Shown here one piece after another: positions 51,183-61,283 of a DNA stretch of 64,000 nucleotides. A model generated the notes under the pieces. It searched no databases. It was not told the origin of the DNA and saw only the letters and a program-made list of their open reading frames with translations. This stretch comes from Parabacteroides sp. AD58 (GTDB taxonomy: Bacteria; Bacteroidota; Bacteroidia; Bacteroidales; Tannerellaceae). The first letter of the stretch is position 1; each line of letters starts with the position of its first letter. The DNA is taken from NCBI RefSeq assembly GCF_023744375.2, contig NZ_CP146284.1:2108001-2172000 (forward strand), written 5' to 3'. A program made the position numbers and the translations under genes.

Positions 51183-53363
51183 ATGGCAAAAAAAGATAAA
51201 TTAACAGAGGCATTGAAAAAGCACTTTGGTTTTGATACATTCAAGGGAAATCAAAAGGCAATTATAGAAAATGTACTGGCAGGTAATGACACATTTGTGT
51301 TGATGCCTACTGGTGGAGGTAAATCTTTGTGTTATCAGTTGCCTTCCTTGTTAATGGAAGGTACAGCAATCGTTGTCTCTCCTCTGATAGCCTTGATGAA
51401 GAATCAGGTAGATGCCATGCGTAATTTTAGTGAAGAAGATGGCGTTGCCCACTTTATCAATTCATCATTAAGCAAATCGGCCATTGATCAGGTTAAGGAA
51501 GATATATTATCGGGCAAGACAAAGTTGCTTTACGTAGCTCCTGAGTCGTTGACGAAAGAAGAAAATGTAGAATTTCTCCGTCAGGTTAAAATCTCATTTT
51601 ATGCTGTCGATGAAGCCCATTGTATTTCAGAATGGGGTCACGACTTCCGCCCTGAATATCGCCGAATCCGTCCGATTATCAATGAAATCGGGAAACGCCC
51701 GCTTATTGCCTTGACAGCAACTGCAACTCCTAAAGTTCAGCATGACATTCAGAAGAATCTGGGAATGACAGATGCAGCCGTATTCAAATCATCCTTCAAC
51801 CGCGTCAATCTTTACTATGAAGTTCGTCCGAAGACCAACAATGTGGATCGCGACATTATCAAATTCATCAAGGCAAATGAAGGGAAATCTGGTATCATTT
51901 ATTGCCTGAGCCGCAAAAAGGTAGAAGAATTTGCCGACATTCTGAAAGCCAACGGCATCAAGGCACTGCCGTATCATGCAGGAATGGACTCACAAGTCCG
52001 GTCAGCCAACCAGGATGCCTTTCTGATGGAACAAGTTGATGTAATCGTTGCCACCATAGCCTTCGGAATGGGTATTGACAAACCGGATGTACGCTATGTA
52101 ATCCATTATGATATTCCCAAAAGTTTGGAAGGATATTATCAGGAAACAGGACGTGCCGGCCGAGACGGTGGTGAAGGACACTGTTTGGCATTTTATTCAT
52201 ATAAAGACCTGCAAAAACTGGAAAAGTTCATGCAGGGAAAACCTGTTGCCGAACAAGAAATAGGTAAGCAATTATTATTGGAAACAGCGGCTTATGCAGA
52301 AACATCTGTTTGCCGCAGAAAAGTACTTCTCCATTATTTCGGAGAAGAATATCCGGAAGATAATTGTGGTAATTGTGATAATTGTTTGAATCCTAAAAAA
52401 CAAGTGGAAGCTAAAGAATTATTGAGTGCTGTACTGGAAGTAGTCAGCACATTAAAAGAGAAATTTAAGACAGAATATATTATCAACATGCTGGTCGGAA
52501 ACGAAACATCCGAAATCCAGTCATACAAACATAATGAACTGGAAATATTCGGCTCGGGCCAGGATGAAGATGAGAAAATCTGGAATGCAGTGATACGGCA
52601 GGCCTTAATTGCCGGCTATCTGGAAAAAGATATCGAGAACTACGGTCTGTTGAAAATCACACCTAAAGGAAAAGAATTCATGAAGGAACCGGTATCCTTC
52701 AAAATTACCGAGGATCATGAGTTTGAAGAAGAGGAAGAAGAAATACCAGTTCGTGGTGGAGCTTCTTGTGCCGTTGACCCTGTTCTTTATTCGATGATGA
52801 AGGATTTGAGAAAGAAATTATCAAAACGACTGGAAGTACCGCCTTTTGTTATCTTCCAAGATCCATCATTGGAAGCGATGGCGACAACCTACCCTATCAC
52901 ACTCGAAGAATTGCAAAACATTCCGGGTGTTGGTGCAGGTAAAGCCAAACGCTACGGAGCCGAATTTATCGCTCTGATCAAACGTCACGTAGAGGAAAAT
53001 GAAATCGAACGGCCGGAAGACTTACGCGTCAAGACAGTTGCCAATAAATCCAAGCTGAAAGTATCAATTGTCCAGAGTATCGACCGAAAAGTAGCATTAG
53101 ATGATATTGCTGTATCAAAAGGTCTCGAATTCGGAGAATTACTGGATGAAGTGGAAGCAATCGTATATTCAGGCACGCGCATCAATATTGATTATTTCCT
53201 GAATGATGTTATGGATGAAGACCATATTGCCGACATTTATGAATACTTCAAAGATTCAGAAACAGACGATCTGGAAGAAGCTATTGAAGAACTGGGCGGC
53301 GACTATACAGAAGAAGAGATTCGGTTAGTACGCATCAAGTTCCTTTCTGAAATGGCGAATTGA
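51183..53363 (+). CDS. recQ: RecQ, ATP-dependent DNA helicase
   Basis: A 726-residue helicase starting at ATG 51183; a TTG two codons earlier is less likely. Walker A is MPTGGGKSLCYQLP (Lys47) and the DEAH box VDEAHCISEWGHDFR (Asp143). Motif VI is 'QETGRAGRDGGEG'. The RQC zinc-binding cysteines follow ('CRRKVLLHYFGE', 'CGNCDNC'). An HRDC domain occupies about 530-610. The C-terminal 110 residues are an additional domain often seen in Bacteroidetes RecQ. It unwinds recombination and replication intermediates. Confidence 0.95.
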   Translation: MAKKDKLTEALKKHFGFDTFKGNQKAIIENVLAGNDTFVLMPTGGGKSLCYQLPSLLMEGTAIVVSPLIALMKNQVDAMRNFSEEDGVAHFINSSLSKSAIDQVKEDILSGKTKLLYVAPESLTKEENVEFLRQVKISFYAVDEAHCISEWGHDFRPEYRRIRPIINEIGKRPLIALTATATPKVQHDIQKNLGMTDAAVFKSSFNRVNLYYEVRPKTNNVDRDIIKFIKANEGKSGIIYCLSRKKVEEFADILKANGIKALPYHAGMDSQVRSANQDAFLMEQVDVIVATIAFGMGIDKPDVRYVIHYDIPKSLEGYYQETGRAGRDGGEGHCLAFYSYKDLQKLEKFMQGKPVAEQEIGKQLLLETAAYAETSVCRRKVLLHYFGEEYPEDNCGNCDNCLNPKKQVEAKELLSAVLEVVSTLKEKFKTEYIINMLVGNETSEIQSYKHNELEIFGSGQDEDEKIWNAVIRQALIAGYLEKDIENYGLLKITPKGKEFMKEPVSFKITEDHEFEEEEEEIPVRGGASCAVDPVLYSMMKDLRKKLSKRLEVPPFVIFQDPSLEAMATTYPITLEELQNIPGVGAGKAKRYGAEFIALIKRHVEENEIERPEDLRVKTVANKSKLKVSIVQSIDRKVALDDIAVSKGLEFGELLDEVEAIVYSGTRINIDYFLNDVMDEDHIADIYEYFKDSETDDLEEAIEELGGDYTEEEIRLVRIKFLSEMAN

Positions 53364-53381
53364 TGCTTCATTTGATAAAAA

Positions 53382-53443
53382 ACACTAATTTAACGGACAG
53401 AAATACTATTTCGGGTATCAGTCCGTTTAATTAGTGTATTTTT
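53382..53443 (+). terminator. terminator after recQ
   Basis: ACACTAATTTAACGGAC (53382-53398) and GTCCGTTTAATTAGTGT (53421-53437) pair at 16 of 17 positions and are followed by ATTTTTG. The last bases also form a possible -7 box (TATTTTTG, 53437-53444) for the next operon. Confidence 0.85.
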
Positions 53444-53479
53444 GTACGAGTAAAATTGTAGCATCAAAAAGATTCATTA

Positions 53480-55054
53480 ATGAAAAAGTTTTTTGTATCA
53501 GCGTTACTTTTTGCGGTAACAGTGTCAGCTTATGCGCACTCTGCAGCCGATACTGTTGCAATGACTATAGCAGGAAAGCCTGTTTCTATAGATGAATTCC
53601 TGTTTACAGCAAAGAAAAACGGCGAAACGGATTTATCCGACAAGAAAAATCTGAAAGCTTTCGTCGAATTATTTGAGAACTATAAATTAAAAGTGGCTGA
53701 TGCCGAAGCTGAAGGCCTGGATAAAACAGACTCCTTCAAGGAAGAGCTGGACAAATATAGATCGCAGCTGATCTCTGATTATCTGTCAGACCGCGCTGGA
53801 GAAGAAAAAGTCTTATCCGACGAATACGCCCGCCTGAATGAAGTTCTTGACTTAACACATATATTATTCTTTTTGCCCCAACAGACTGTATCAAAAGATA
53901 CAGTAGCTGTTTATCAACAGGCTTTAGCAGCATACCAACGTATTCAGCAAGGAGAAGATATTCTGAAAGTGGGAGCCGAATTAGCTAAGAAAGATTCAGC
54001 TCACGTCGGTTACGAACAAGTACGCAGCTTTTTCCCCATGCGTACAGTCAAAGCATTCGAAGATTATGTATATCAAATGCCGGAAGGAGCTGTTTCGATG
54101 CCAATCCGTACCAAATTCGGATTCCACATTGTTAAATTAAACCGGAGAATTTCTAATCCAGGCAGACGCCAGGTTTCACATATTCTAATTCCTTTTGCCC
54201 AAGATTCAGTTACACGTACTGAAGAGGAAACCTATAAACTGGCAGAAGAGGTTTACCAGAAAGCTGTCGACGGCAATGACTTTGCCGAATTAGCGAAAAA
54301 ATATTCCGCCGACAAAGCTTCAGCCCAAAAAGGAGGTTTGCTTCCAGTTTTCGGATTAGGAGAAATGGTAGCAGAATTTGAACAGGCAGCTTTTGCCATT
54401 AAGAATCCTGGAGACATATCCCAACCTGTCAAAACCCGTTTCGGATATCACATCATCAAACTGGAAAAGAATTTAGGAATTCAGTCTTTTGATGAAATAA
54501 AGAAATCCTGGTACCGCCAAATGTCTCAAGGAGAATGGAACTTCGCCCTTCACCAGAGTTTTGACGACCGGATGAAGAAAGAATACAACTTTGTATTCCA
54601 CCCAGAGGCTTATGCAGAGCTGCAGGCTATCTGCAATGATTATTTCCCTACAGATCCGAAATTCTTTGAACAGGCTAAAGATTTAAACAAAGAACTGATG
54701 CGGATAGATACAGTTAGCTTTGCGCAAAACGAATTCGCAGCCTATATCCAGCGTTGTCCGTTTTCTGTCAAAACCTATGCAGGTGATTTCATGAAAGAAG
54801 TATTGGATTTGTGTATCCATGATGTTCTTTCAAGCATGGAACGTAAAAATCTGCCGACAAAATATCCGGAATACAAGTTTCTACTAAACGAATACCGGGA
54901 TGGAACTCTGTTGTTTGCCATCAGTAATCAGAAGATTTGGAATAAGCCGGCTGAAGAGCAAGCCCAACTGGAGGCAGACTGGATTAAAGAACTGAAAGAA
55001 AAATATCCGGTTGAAGTCAATTGGAAGGCTTTAGAGAAAGCTGTTAAAAAATAA
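53480..55054 (+). CDS. periplasmic PpiC-type peptidyl-prolyl isomerase
   Basis: A 524-residue secreted foldase. The signal peptide is KKFFVSALLFAVTVSAYAHS. A SurA-like N-terminal helical part follows, then two parvulin domains (about 118-225, 'LDLTHILFFLPQ ... KFGFHIVKLNRRIS'; and about 228-335, 'RRQVSHILIPF ... GYHIIKLEKNLG'). The C-terminal region is extra, of unknown fold. It is the first of three SurA/PpiC-like genes in a row, which probably form one operon for outer-membrane protein folding. Confidence 0.88.
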   Translation: MKKFFVSALLFAVTVSAYAHSAADTVAMTIAGKPVSIDEFLFTAKKNGETDLSDKKNLKAFVELFENYKLKVADAEAEGLDKTDSFKEELDKYRSQLISDYLSDRAGEEKVLSDEYARLNEVLDLTHILFFLPQQTVSKDTVAVYQQALAAYQRIQQGEDILKVGAELAKKDSAHVGYEQVRSFFPMRTVKAFEDYVYQMPEGAVSMPIRTKFGFHIVKLNRRISNPGRRQVSHILIPFAQDSVTRTEEETYKLAEEVYQKAVDGNDFAELAKKYSADKASAQKGGLLPVFGLGEMVAEFEQAAFAIKNPGDISQPVKTRFGYHIIKLEKNLGIQSFDEIKKSWYRQMSQGEWNFALHQSFDDRMKKEYNFVFHPEAYAELQAICNDYFPTDPKFFEQAKDLNKELMRIDTVSFAQNEFAAYIQRCPFSVKTYAGDFMKEVLDLCIHDVLSSMERKNLPTKYPEYKFLLNEYRDGTLLFAISNQKIWNKPAEEQAQLEADWIKELKEKYPVEVNWKALEKAVKK

Positions 55055-55062
55055 TTGCACGC

Positions 55063-55923
55063 ATGAGAACAGGTTTTTACATATTCTTTAGCTTGCTATT
55101 GCTTGGCGGTTGTACCCAAAAAGGAACTACCGAGCTCAAAGGAGTATTGGTGAAAGTGAATGAAAGAGCGCTGACTAAAGATGAAGTATTAGCTGTTCTC
55201 CCTAAAAATATGTCCTCGGCCGACAGCCTGCTATGGGCAGAAAGTTATATCAAACAATGGATAAAAGATGGCCTAGTATATGATGTAGCCCTTCAGAATC
55301 TGGATGATGACAATCGGGCTGAAATTGATCGCCTGGTAGATTCTTACAGACGCTCGTTAGTCAGGTACCGCTATCAAGAACAGTTAATACAGGAGCGGCT
55401 ATCGGCAAATATAACCGAAGAAGAAAAGCAGAAGTTCTACGAAGAAAATCAAGATCAGTTTATTTTAGACCACAGTCTTGTTAAAGGACTATTTCTGAAG
55501 ATACCAATCGACGCACCCAATCTGAGTGAAGTAAAAAAATGGTATCGTTCAACATCTGAATCAGCCATTGAGAAAATAGAAAAATACAGTGTGCAGAATG
55601 CTATGGTGTATGATTATTTCTATGACAAATGGGTCAGCTTTGACGAAGTTTCTGTTAACATTCCTATAAAAGTAACGAATGAGACAGAATTTTTGCGAAC
55701 ACATTCTTTTGTAGAAACAGCCGACAGCAGTTACTGCTATCTACTGAATATTGAAGAATATATTGCCAAAGGAAAAATTGCTCCGTTTGAATACGCCAGC
55801 AAGCAGATATCAGACATGCTTGTGAATCAGCGGAAGGTTCAATTTCTAAAAAATTTTGAAGAAGAATTATATAATGATGCAATTCGGGCTGGAAATGTGG
55901 TTTTTACCAAAGAAATGCCTTAA
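55063..55923 (+). CDS. SurA-like lipoprotein (no clear isomerase domain)
   Basis: A 286-residue lipoprotein with lipobox LLLLGGC (Cys16). 'VLVKVNERALTKDEVLAVLP' and 'AESYIKQWIKDGLVYDVALQ' follow the SurA N-terminal chaperone pattern, but no parvulin domain is obvious in the rest. It lies 8 bases after the first PpiC gene and 27 before the SurA gene. It is probably a chaperone-only partner. Confidence 0.75.
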   Translation: MRTGFYIFFSLLLLGGCTQKGTTELKGVLVKVNERALTKDEVLAVLPKNMSSADSLLWAESYIKQWIKDGLVYDVALQNLDDDNRAEIDRLVDSYRRSLVRYRYQEQLIQERLSANITEEEKQKFYEENQDQFILDHSLVKGLFLKIPIDAPNLSEVKKWYRSTSESAIEKIEKYSVQNAMVYDYFYDKWVSFDEVSVNIPIKVTNETEFLRTHSFVETADSSYCYLLNIEEYIAKGKIAPFEYASKQISDMLVNQRKVQFLKNFEEELYNDAIRAGNVVFTKEMP

Positions 55924-55950
55924 TTTGCAAAATAAATAAAGGATGCTATA

Positions 55951-57312
55951 ATGAAAAAGGTTTTACTTGCAGTTTTTCTGGCTAGCTTTTCATGGTTGAC
56001 AAAGGCGCAGGATAATGTGATTGATGAAATTGTGTGGGTAGTTGGTGATGACGCCATCTTACGTTCGGATGTTGAGGCTCAGCGTTTGTACCTGCTGAAT
56101 GCCGGAGAACGTCTGGAGGGTGATCCTTATTGCTTTATCCCAGAACAAATGGCTATTCAGAAGCTTTATCTGAATCAGGCTAAAATTGATAGTGTGGAAG
56201 TTCCAGAAGCACAAGTTATTCAAAGCGTTGATCAATGGATCAACAGTGCTATCGGGCAAATCGGATCCAAAGAAAAGGTGGAAGAATACTTCAACAAAAA
56301 GATTTCTCAAATCCGGGAAGAACGTATCGAGATGACACGCGAACAGCAGATTGTACAAGAAATGCAGAAAAAGCTGGTTGGTGAGATTAAATTGACACCG
56401 GCTGATGTCCGTAAATATTATAATCAGCTGCCTCAAGACAGTCTTCCGAATATTCCGATGACAGTTGAAGTACAAATTATTACCATTGAACCGAAAATTC
56501 CATTCGAAGAAACAGATGCCATTAAAGCAAGGTTACGTGAATTTACTGAGCAAATCAATGAAGGCAAATTCGAATTCTCAACTTTGGCTCGTATGTATTC
56601 AGAAGACCCAGGGTCTGCAGCCAGAGGAGGTGAACTCGGTTTTATGAGCAAAACCCAGCTGTTGCCTGAGTTTGCGAACGTAGCCTTCAACTTAAAGGAC
56701 TCCAAACATATTTCACAGATTGTACAGACTGAATACGGATTCCATATCATTCAGCTGATTGAAAAACGTGGTGACCGTATCAATTGCCGTCATATTCTAT
56801 TGAAACCGGAAGTTTCAGAAAAAGAGTTACAAGACGCAACAGCACGTATGGACTCCATCTATTCAAACATCATGGATAAGAAATTTACCTTCGAAGAAGC
56901 GGCTACCTTCCTTTCGTATGATAAGGATACACGAAACAATAAAGGTTTGATGGTAAACTCGAATTATGAAAGTTCTAATATGGGAACGCCTCGATTTGAG
57001 TTACACGAATTGCCTCAGGAAGTTGGTAAGGTGGTTTATAACATGAAGGTCGGTGATATCTCAAAGCCTTTCCGCATGACAACAAAATCGCAGAAAGAAG
57101 TAATTGCCATTGTCAAATTACGGGCTCGTACAGAAGCACACAAAGCGAACTTAGCAGATGATTATCAAGCGTTGAAAGCCATTGTGGAAAACAAGAAAAG
57201 GGAAGAACTGCTGGATGACTGGATTCGAAAACAGCAAAAGACAACGTATGTGCGTATCAGCGATGGCTGGCGTAACTGTGACTTTCATTTTCCAGGTTGG
57301 GTAAAAGAATGA
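55951..57312 (+). CDS. SurA-type periplasmic chaperone/isomerase
   Basis: A 453-residue protein with a signal peptide (KKVLLAVFLASFSWLTKAQ), an N-terminal SurA domain ('IDEIVWVVGDDAILRSDVEA') and two parvulin domains (about 170-275, 'VEVQIITIEPK ... YGFHIIQLIEKRG'; and about 278-380, 'INCRHILLKPE'). It assists folding of outer-membrane proteins. Its stop overlaps the start of the OstA-like gene (ATGA). Confidence 0.9.
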   Translation: MKKVLLAVFLASFSWLTKAQDNVIDEIVWVVGDDAILRSDVEAQRLYLLNAGERLEGDPYCFIPEQMAIQKLYLNQAKIDSVEVPEAQVIQSVDQWINSAIGQIGSKEKVEEYFNKKISQIREERIEMTREQQIVQEMQKKLVGEIKLTPADVRKYYNQLPQDSLPNIPMTVEVQIITIEPKIPFEETDAIKARLREFTEQINEGKFEFSTLARMYSEDPGSAARGGELGFMSKTQLLPEFANVAFNLKDSKHISQIVQTEYGFHIIQLIEKRGDRINCRHILLKPEVSEKELQDATARMDSIYSNIMDKKFTFEEAATFLSYDKDTRNNKGLMVNSNYESSNMGTPRFELHELPQEVGKVVYNMKVGDISKPFRMTTKSQKEVIAIVKLRARTEAHKANLADDYQALKAIVENKKREELLDDWIRKQQKTTYVRISDGWRNCDFHFPGWVKE

Positions 57313-58889
57313 AACTAACAAGAATCGTATTATATATTTGTATATTATGTGCTTGTTCTTGGGCTTTAAAGGCCCAGGAACAAGATTCTATACCCGTTAA
57401 AAAGACAAAAGTCTTTTTGGAGCATGCCAATACGCTGTCATTTGATCAAGACATCAAACCAGACGCCCAAATACTGGTTGGCGATGTATGTTTCCGTCAT
57501 GACAGTTCATATATGTATTGCGACAGTGCATACTTTTATGAGAAGACCAATTCACTGGAAGCTTTCAGCAATGTGCGGATGGAACAGGGCGACACACTTT
57601 TCGTATATGGACAATATCTGTATTATGATGGGAATACACAAATTGCCCGCCTACGAGACCTGGTCCGCATGGAGAACAGACAAGTGACCTTGTTTACTGA
57701 CAGTTTGAACTACGAGCGTATACCCAACATAGGATATTATTTTGAAGGAGGAATGATTGTTGATTCGCTGAATCAACTTTCTTCTTTTTATGGGCAGTAC
57801 AGTCCTGCTACCAAACTGGCCATCTTTAACGACAGTGTCAGATTGGAAAACCCCAACTTCACCCTATACTCTGATACACTTCATTATAATACGGAATCCA
57901 AGATTTCTACAATTTTGGGGCCTTCCGTCATTGTATCGGATAGCGGAACAATCTATTCATCGAAAGGATGGTATGATACCGTACATAATACATCCATGCT
58001 TCTTGACCGTTCTGAAATAGTTTCCGGAAACCGTTTTCTGACGGGCGATTCCATTGCTTATGACAGGGAACAAGGATTTGGTGAGGTATTCGGTAATATG
58101 TGTATCCGCGATACGCTTCAGAAGATTATGCTTCAAGGGGAATATGGTTATTATAATGAGAAAACCGGATTTGCCTTTGCTACCGATAGTGCCCGTTGTC
58201 TGGAATATTCACAAGGCGACACCCTCTATCTGCATGCAGATACCTTACAGATGGTTACAATCGACTCTACATACAGGGAAGTCAAAGCCTATTATGGCGT
58301 ACGGTTCTACCGGACCGATATCCAAGGCGTATGCGATTCCATGCAGTTTAATTCGCGGGACTCTATATTATATATGTATAATGACCCCATTTTATGGAAC
58401 GAGCAATATCAGCTTTATGGAGATACCATCCTGATCTATATGGCAGACAGTACGATCGATCATGCGCATGTGCAGCAGTTTGCCTTTGCCATCCAACAAG
58501 TTGATACGGGTTATTATAATCAGCTGAAGGGAAATGACTTGAAAGCCTATTTCAATGGGCAGGCTGTACGGCAAATAGATGTTTCGGGAAATGCTGAATC
58601 CATCTTCTATCCCATTGAGAAAGACGGAAGTATGGTCGGATTGAATGCTACGAAGAGTGGGTATCTTACAATCTGGTTGAAGGATAATAAACTCGACAAG
58701 CTGAAAATATGGCCAAGTCCTCAAGGGACTATGACTCCCATTCCTGACTTGAAACCCGACCAAAAAGAACTGAAGGACTTCTTCTGGTATGATTATTTGC
58801 GTCCAACAAGTAAAGATGATATTTACGTTGTGCGGAAAAAGAAGGTACAAGACGCACCTAAGCGTAGCAATAAATTCGTGCATGATTAA
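57309..58889 (+). CDS. OstA-like (LptA/LptD N-terminal-type) protein
   Basis: A 526-residue protein starting at ATG 57309; the frame extends to a TTG four codons upstream. After a signal sequence (TRIVLYICILCACSWALKAQ) comes a series of beta-strand repeats with the OstA pattern, for example 'VGDVCFRHDSSYMYCDSAYF' and 'GEVFGNMCIRDTLQKIMLQG'. OstA-like domains carry lipopolysaccharide across the periplasm. Placement behind SurA-type chaperones fits outer-membrane biogenesis. Confidence 0.85.
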   Translation: MKLTRIVLYICILCACSWALKAQEQDSIPVKKTKVFLEHANTLSFDQDIKPDAQILVGDVCFRHDSSYMYCDSAYFYEKTNSLEAFSNVRMEQGDTLFVYGQYLYYDGNTQIARLRDLVRMENRQVTLFTDSLNYERIPNIGYYFEGGMIVDSLNQLSSFYGQYSPATKLAIFNDSVRLENPNFTLYSDTLHYNTESKISTILGPSVIVSDSGTIYSSKGWYDTVHNTSMLLDRSEIVSGNRFLTGDSIAYDREQGFGEVFGNMCIRDTLQKIMLQGEYGYYNEKTGFAFATDSARCLEYSQGDTLYLHADTLQMVTIDSTYREVKAYYGVRFYRTDIQGVCDSMQFNSRDSILYMYNDPILWNEQYQLYGDTILIYMADSTIDHAHVQQFAFAIQQVDTGYYNQLKGNDLKAYFNGQAVRQIDVSGNAESIFYPIEKDGSMVGLNATKSGYLTIWLKDNKLDKLKIWPSPQGTMTPIPDLKPDQKELKDFFWYDYLRPTSKDDIYVVRKKKVQDAPKRSNKFVHD

Positions 58890-59035
58890 TACTTATAAAA
58901 TACATTTGAGGAAAACGAGAAGACAGGTCCTTATGATCAGTCATATTATTGCCAAACACCACAAAGAAGAATTATCCAACATATAAAAATCCACAGGTTT
59001 TGCATTATTTAGGAAAAAGCAAGCAGCCTTTGTTG

Positions 59036-59043
59036 TATCTTTG
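59036..59043 (+). promoter_or_regulatory. -7 box upstream of the small membrane-anchored protein gene
   Basis: TATCTTTG (59036-59043) matches the Bacteroides -7 consensus, 41 bases before the start at 59084. I see no clear TTTG at 19-21 bases upstream. Confidence 0.45.
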
Positions 59044-59083
59044 CGATAGAAGACGTTAAGAATAAATTCTAAAACTAATAGAT

Positions 59084-59392
59084 ATGGCATTTTTCTCCTT
59101 TTATAATGTACGTAAGCCTCGTCAGTTTGAACATAAGCCGATTTATTGGGATCCGCATAAAGAGGAAATGGATGAACGTGTACGCCGGATCAAGCGTGAA
59201 ATGGGAATGGAAGAAGAATCCTTAGAAAATTATAAGCCGCAGATAAAAGGAACCTTCATTGAAGGAACAACACACTTGAAACGGAGCCGGAACAGAGGGG
59301 ATAATTCGCGGAGTCGTGAATATAAGAATGTGAAACTGATTGTAGCATTGGCCATATTGGCTGCCATATTCTGGTATTTCTACCTGAGATGA
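59084..59392 (+). CDS. conserved Bacteroidetes protein with C-terminal membrane anchor
   Basis: A 102-residue protein. The N-terminus has 'FYNVRKPRQFEHKPIYWDPH', then a charged helix 'MDERVRRIKREMGMEEESLE'. The last 20 residues (VKLIVALAILAAIFWYFYLR) form a membrane anchor. Its stop overlaps the mutL start (ATGA), so the two are translationally coupled. The function is unknown. Similar small proteins precede mutL in other Bacteroidales. Confidence 0.75.
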   Translation: MAFFSFYNVRKPRQFEHKPIYWDPHKEEMDERVRRIKREMGMEEESLENYKPQIKGTFIEGTTHLKRSRNRGDNSRSREYKNVKLIVALAILAAIFWYFYLR

Positions 59393-61278
59393 GCGATATT
59401 ATACATCTTCTGCCTGACAGCATAGCCAATCAGATTGCGGCTGGCGAAGTGATTCAGAGACCGGCTTCGGTTGTTAAGGAGCTGGTTGAGAATGCTATTG
59501 ATGCCGGTGCCACACAAATCCAAATTCTGATCAAGGATGCAGGAAAGACATTGGTACAGGTTATCGACAACGGGAAAGGAATGTCGGAAACCGATGCCCG
59601 CATGGCATTTGAGCGTCATGCCACTTCCAAAATATCCAAAGCTGATGATCTGTTCTCCCTTCATACCATGGGTTTCCGTGGAGAAGCGTTGGCGTCGATC
59701 GCCGCTGTGGCACAAGTAGAACTCCGCACCCGCCAGAAAGGAGCCGATTTAGGAACGCGACTGGAAATCTTTGGTTCGCAATTACAACACATCGAAGAAG
59801 ATGCTTGCCCGGAAGGAAGCATTTTCTCGGTCAAGAATCTCTTCTATAATGTACCGGCACGGCGTAAATTTCTGAAGACAAATGATACGGAATTCCGGAA
59901 CATCATCACGGAGTTCGAACGTATAGCCTTGGTAAATCCATCGGTTTCCATGTCGCTGTATCATAATGATACCGAGATATTGAACCTGCCGGAATCCGGC
60001 CTTCGCCAACGGATTATGAATGTCTATGGGAAGAATCTGAACCAGAAACTGCTTTCAATAGAAGCTGAGAGTTCACTGGTATCTATCAGCGGTTTTGTAG
60101 GCAAACCGGAAACAGCCAAGAAACGGGGCGCTTTGCAATACTTCTTTGTTAACGGGCGTTTTATGAAGCATCCGTATTTTCACAAAGCGGTTATGCAAGC
60201 CTACGATCAATTAATTCCTGCCGGAGAAATGCCTAATTACTTCATCTACTTCAACCTGAACCCGGCTACGATCGATGTCAATATACATCCGACCAAGACG
60301 GAAATCAAATTTGAGAACGAGCAGCCGATCTGGCAAATCCTGCTGGCTGCTGTCCGGGAAACATTGGCTAAGTCGAGTGCAATCCCAATGATAGACTTTG
60401 ACACAGAAGATTCCATTGACATTCCGGTTTATAACCCGGAAAAGAAGATCAGTGGGAATGAATCCCCCAAGGTGCAAATCCGTTCGGAATACAATCCATT
60501 CAAGCGGGAAGCAACGCCTTCAGATACACGTCCGTCATTCGATTGGACGGAACTGTATCAAAGCTTTGAAGCGGACCGCTCGGCCGTACTTCCTGATGAA
60601 GAAGTCGTAGAGAAGAAAATAGGCAGTGCCACTCCTATAGAAAAAGAGATTGTCGAAAAGCCGGTTCAATCTGCCGAAGAAAAGGTTTTGTTTGCCAACA
60701 CATCGGTACAACCGGTTACCAAACCTTGTTTCCAATACAAGAACCGGTATTTGGTAACAACTTTGAAGTCGGGTATGGCGATTATCGATCAGCATAGAGC
60801 TCATCTGCAAATTCTGTTCGAGCAATACCAGAAATCCATTCGCCAACAGAAAGCCGCTTCGCAGCAGATGTTATTTCCGGCGATTGTCGATTTCACACCG
60901 GCCGAAGAAACTATTTTGCCTCTTCTGTTAGAAGACCTCTCCTATTCAGGTTTCGATCTGAGTAATTTAGGAGGCGGAAGTTACTCCATCAACGGAATAC
61001 CCGACGGCATGGAAGGTGTGGACTGTGTTACGCTGCTAAAAGACATAGTAGCAAAGGCCATTGATACCGGTTGCAAAGGAAATGAAGAGATTGGTGATAT
61101 GATTGCCTTTTCCTTGGCTTCTGCCCAAGCTATTCCGGCCGGGAAAGTACTCTCTGCGGAAGAAATGGATCATCTGCTGGCTTCTCTTTTCCTCTGCTCC
61201 AACATGAATCTGACACCCGACGGAAAGACCATTCTTTCCATGCTGACTGACGACGAACTGGATAATCGTTTCCACTAA
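59389..61278 (+). CDS. mutL: MutL, DNA mismatch repair ATPase
   Basis: A 629-residue MutL. The N-terminal GHKL ATPase has ELVENAIDAGATQI, DNGKGM, FERHATSK and GFRGEALASI. The transducer domain has 'FVNGRFMKHPYFHKAVMQAY'. The C-terminal dimerisation domain (about 440-629) keeps DQHRAHLQILFEQY where endonuclease-active MutL has DQHAxxExxxxE. Ala and the first Glu are replaced (Arg, Leu), so nicking activity is doubtful. It links mismatch recognition by MutS to repair. Confidence 0.95.
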   Translation: MSDIIHLLPDSIANQIAAGEVIQRPASVVKELVENAIDAGATQIQILIKDAGKTLVQVIDNGKGMSETDARMAFERHATSKISKADDLFSLHTMGFRGEALASIAAVAQVELRTRQKGADLGTRLEIFGSQLQHIEEDACPEGSIFSVKNLFYNVPARRKFLKTNDTEFRNIITEFERIALVNPSVSMSLYHNDTEILNLPESGLRQRIMNVYGKNLNQKLLSIEAESSLVSISGFVGKPETAKKRGALQYFFVNGRFMKHPYFHKAVMQAYDQLIPAGEMPNYFIYFNLNPATIDVNIHPTKTEIKFENEQPIWQILLAAVRETLAKSSAIPMIDFDTEDSIDIPVYNPEKKISGNESPKVQIRSEYNPFKREATPSDTRPSFDWTELYQSFEADRSAVLPDEEVVEKKIGSATPIEKEIVEKPVQSAEEKVLFANTSVQPVTKPCFQYKNRYLVTTLKSGMAIIDQHRAHLQILFEQYQKSIRQQKAASQQMLFPAIVDFTPAEETILPLLLEDLSYSGFDLSNLGGGSYSINGIPDGMEGVDCVTLLKDIVAKAIDTGCKGNEEIGDMIAFSLASAQAIPAGKVLSAEEMDHLLASLFLCSNMNLTPDGKTILSMLTDDELDNRFH

Positions 61279-61283
61279 ATATC

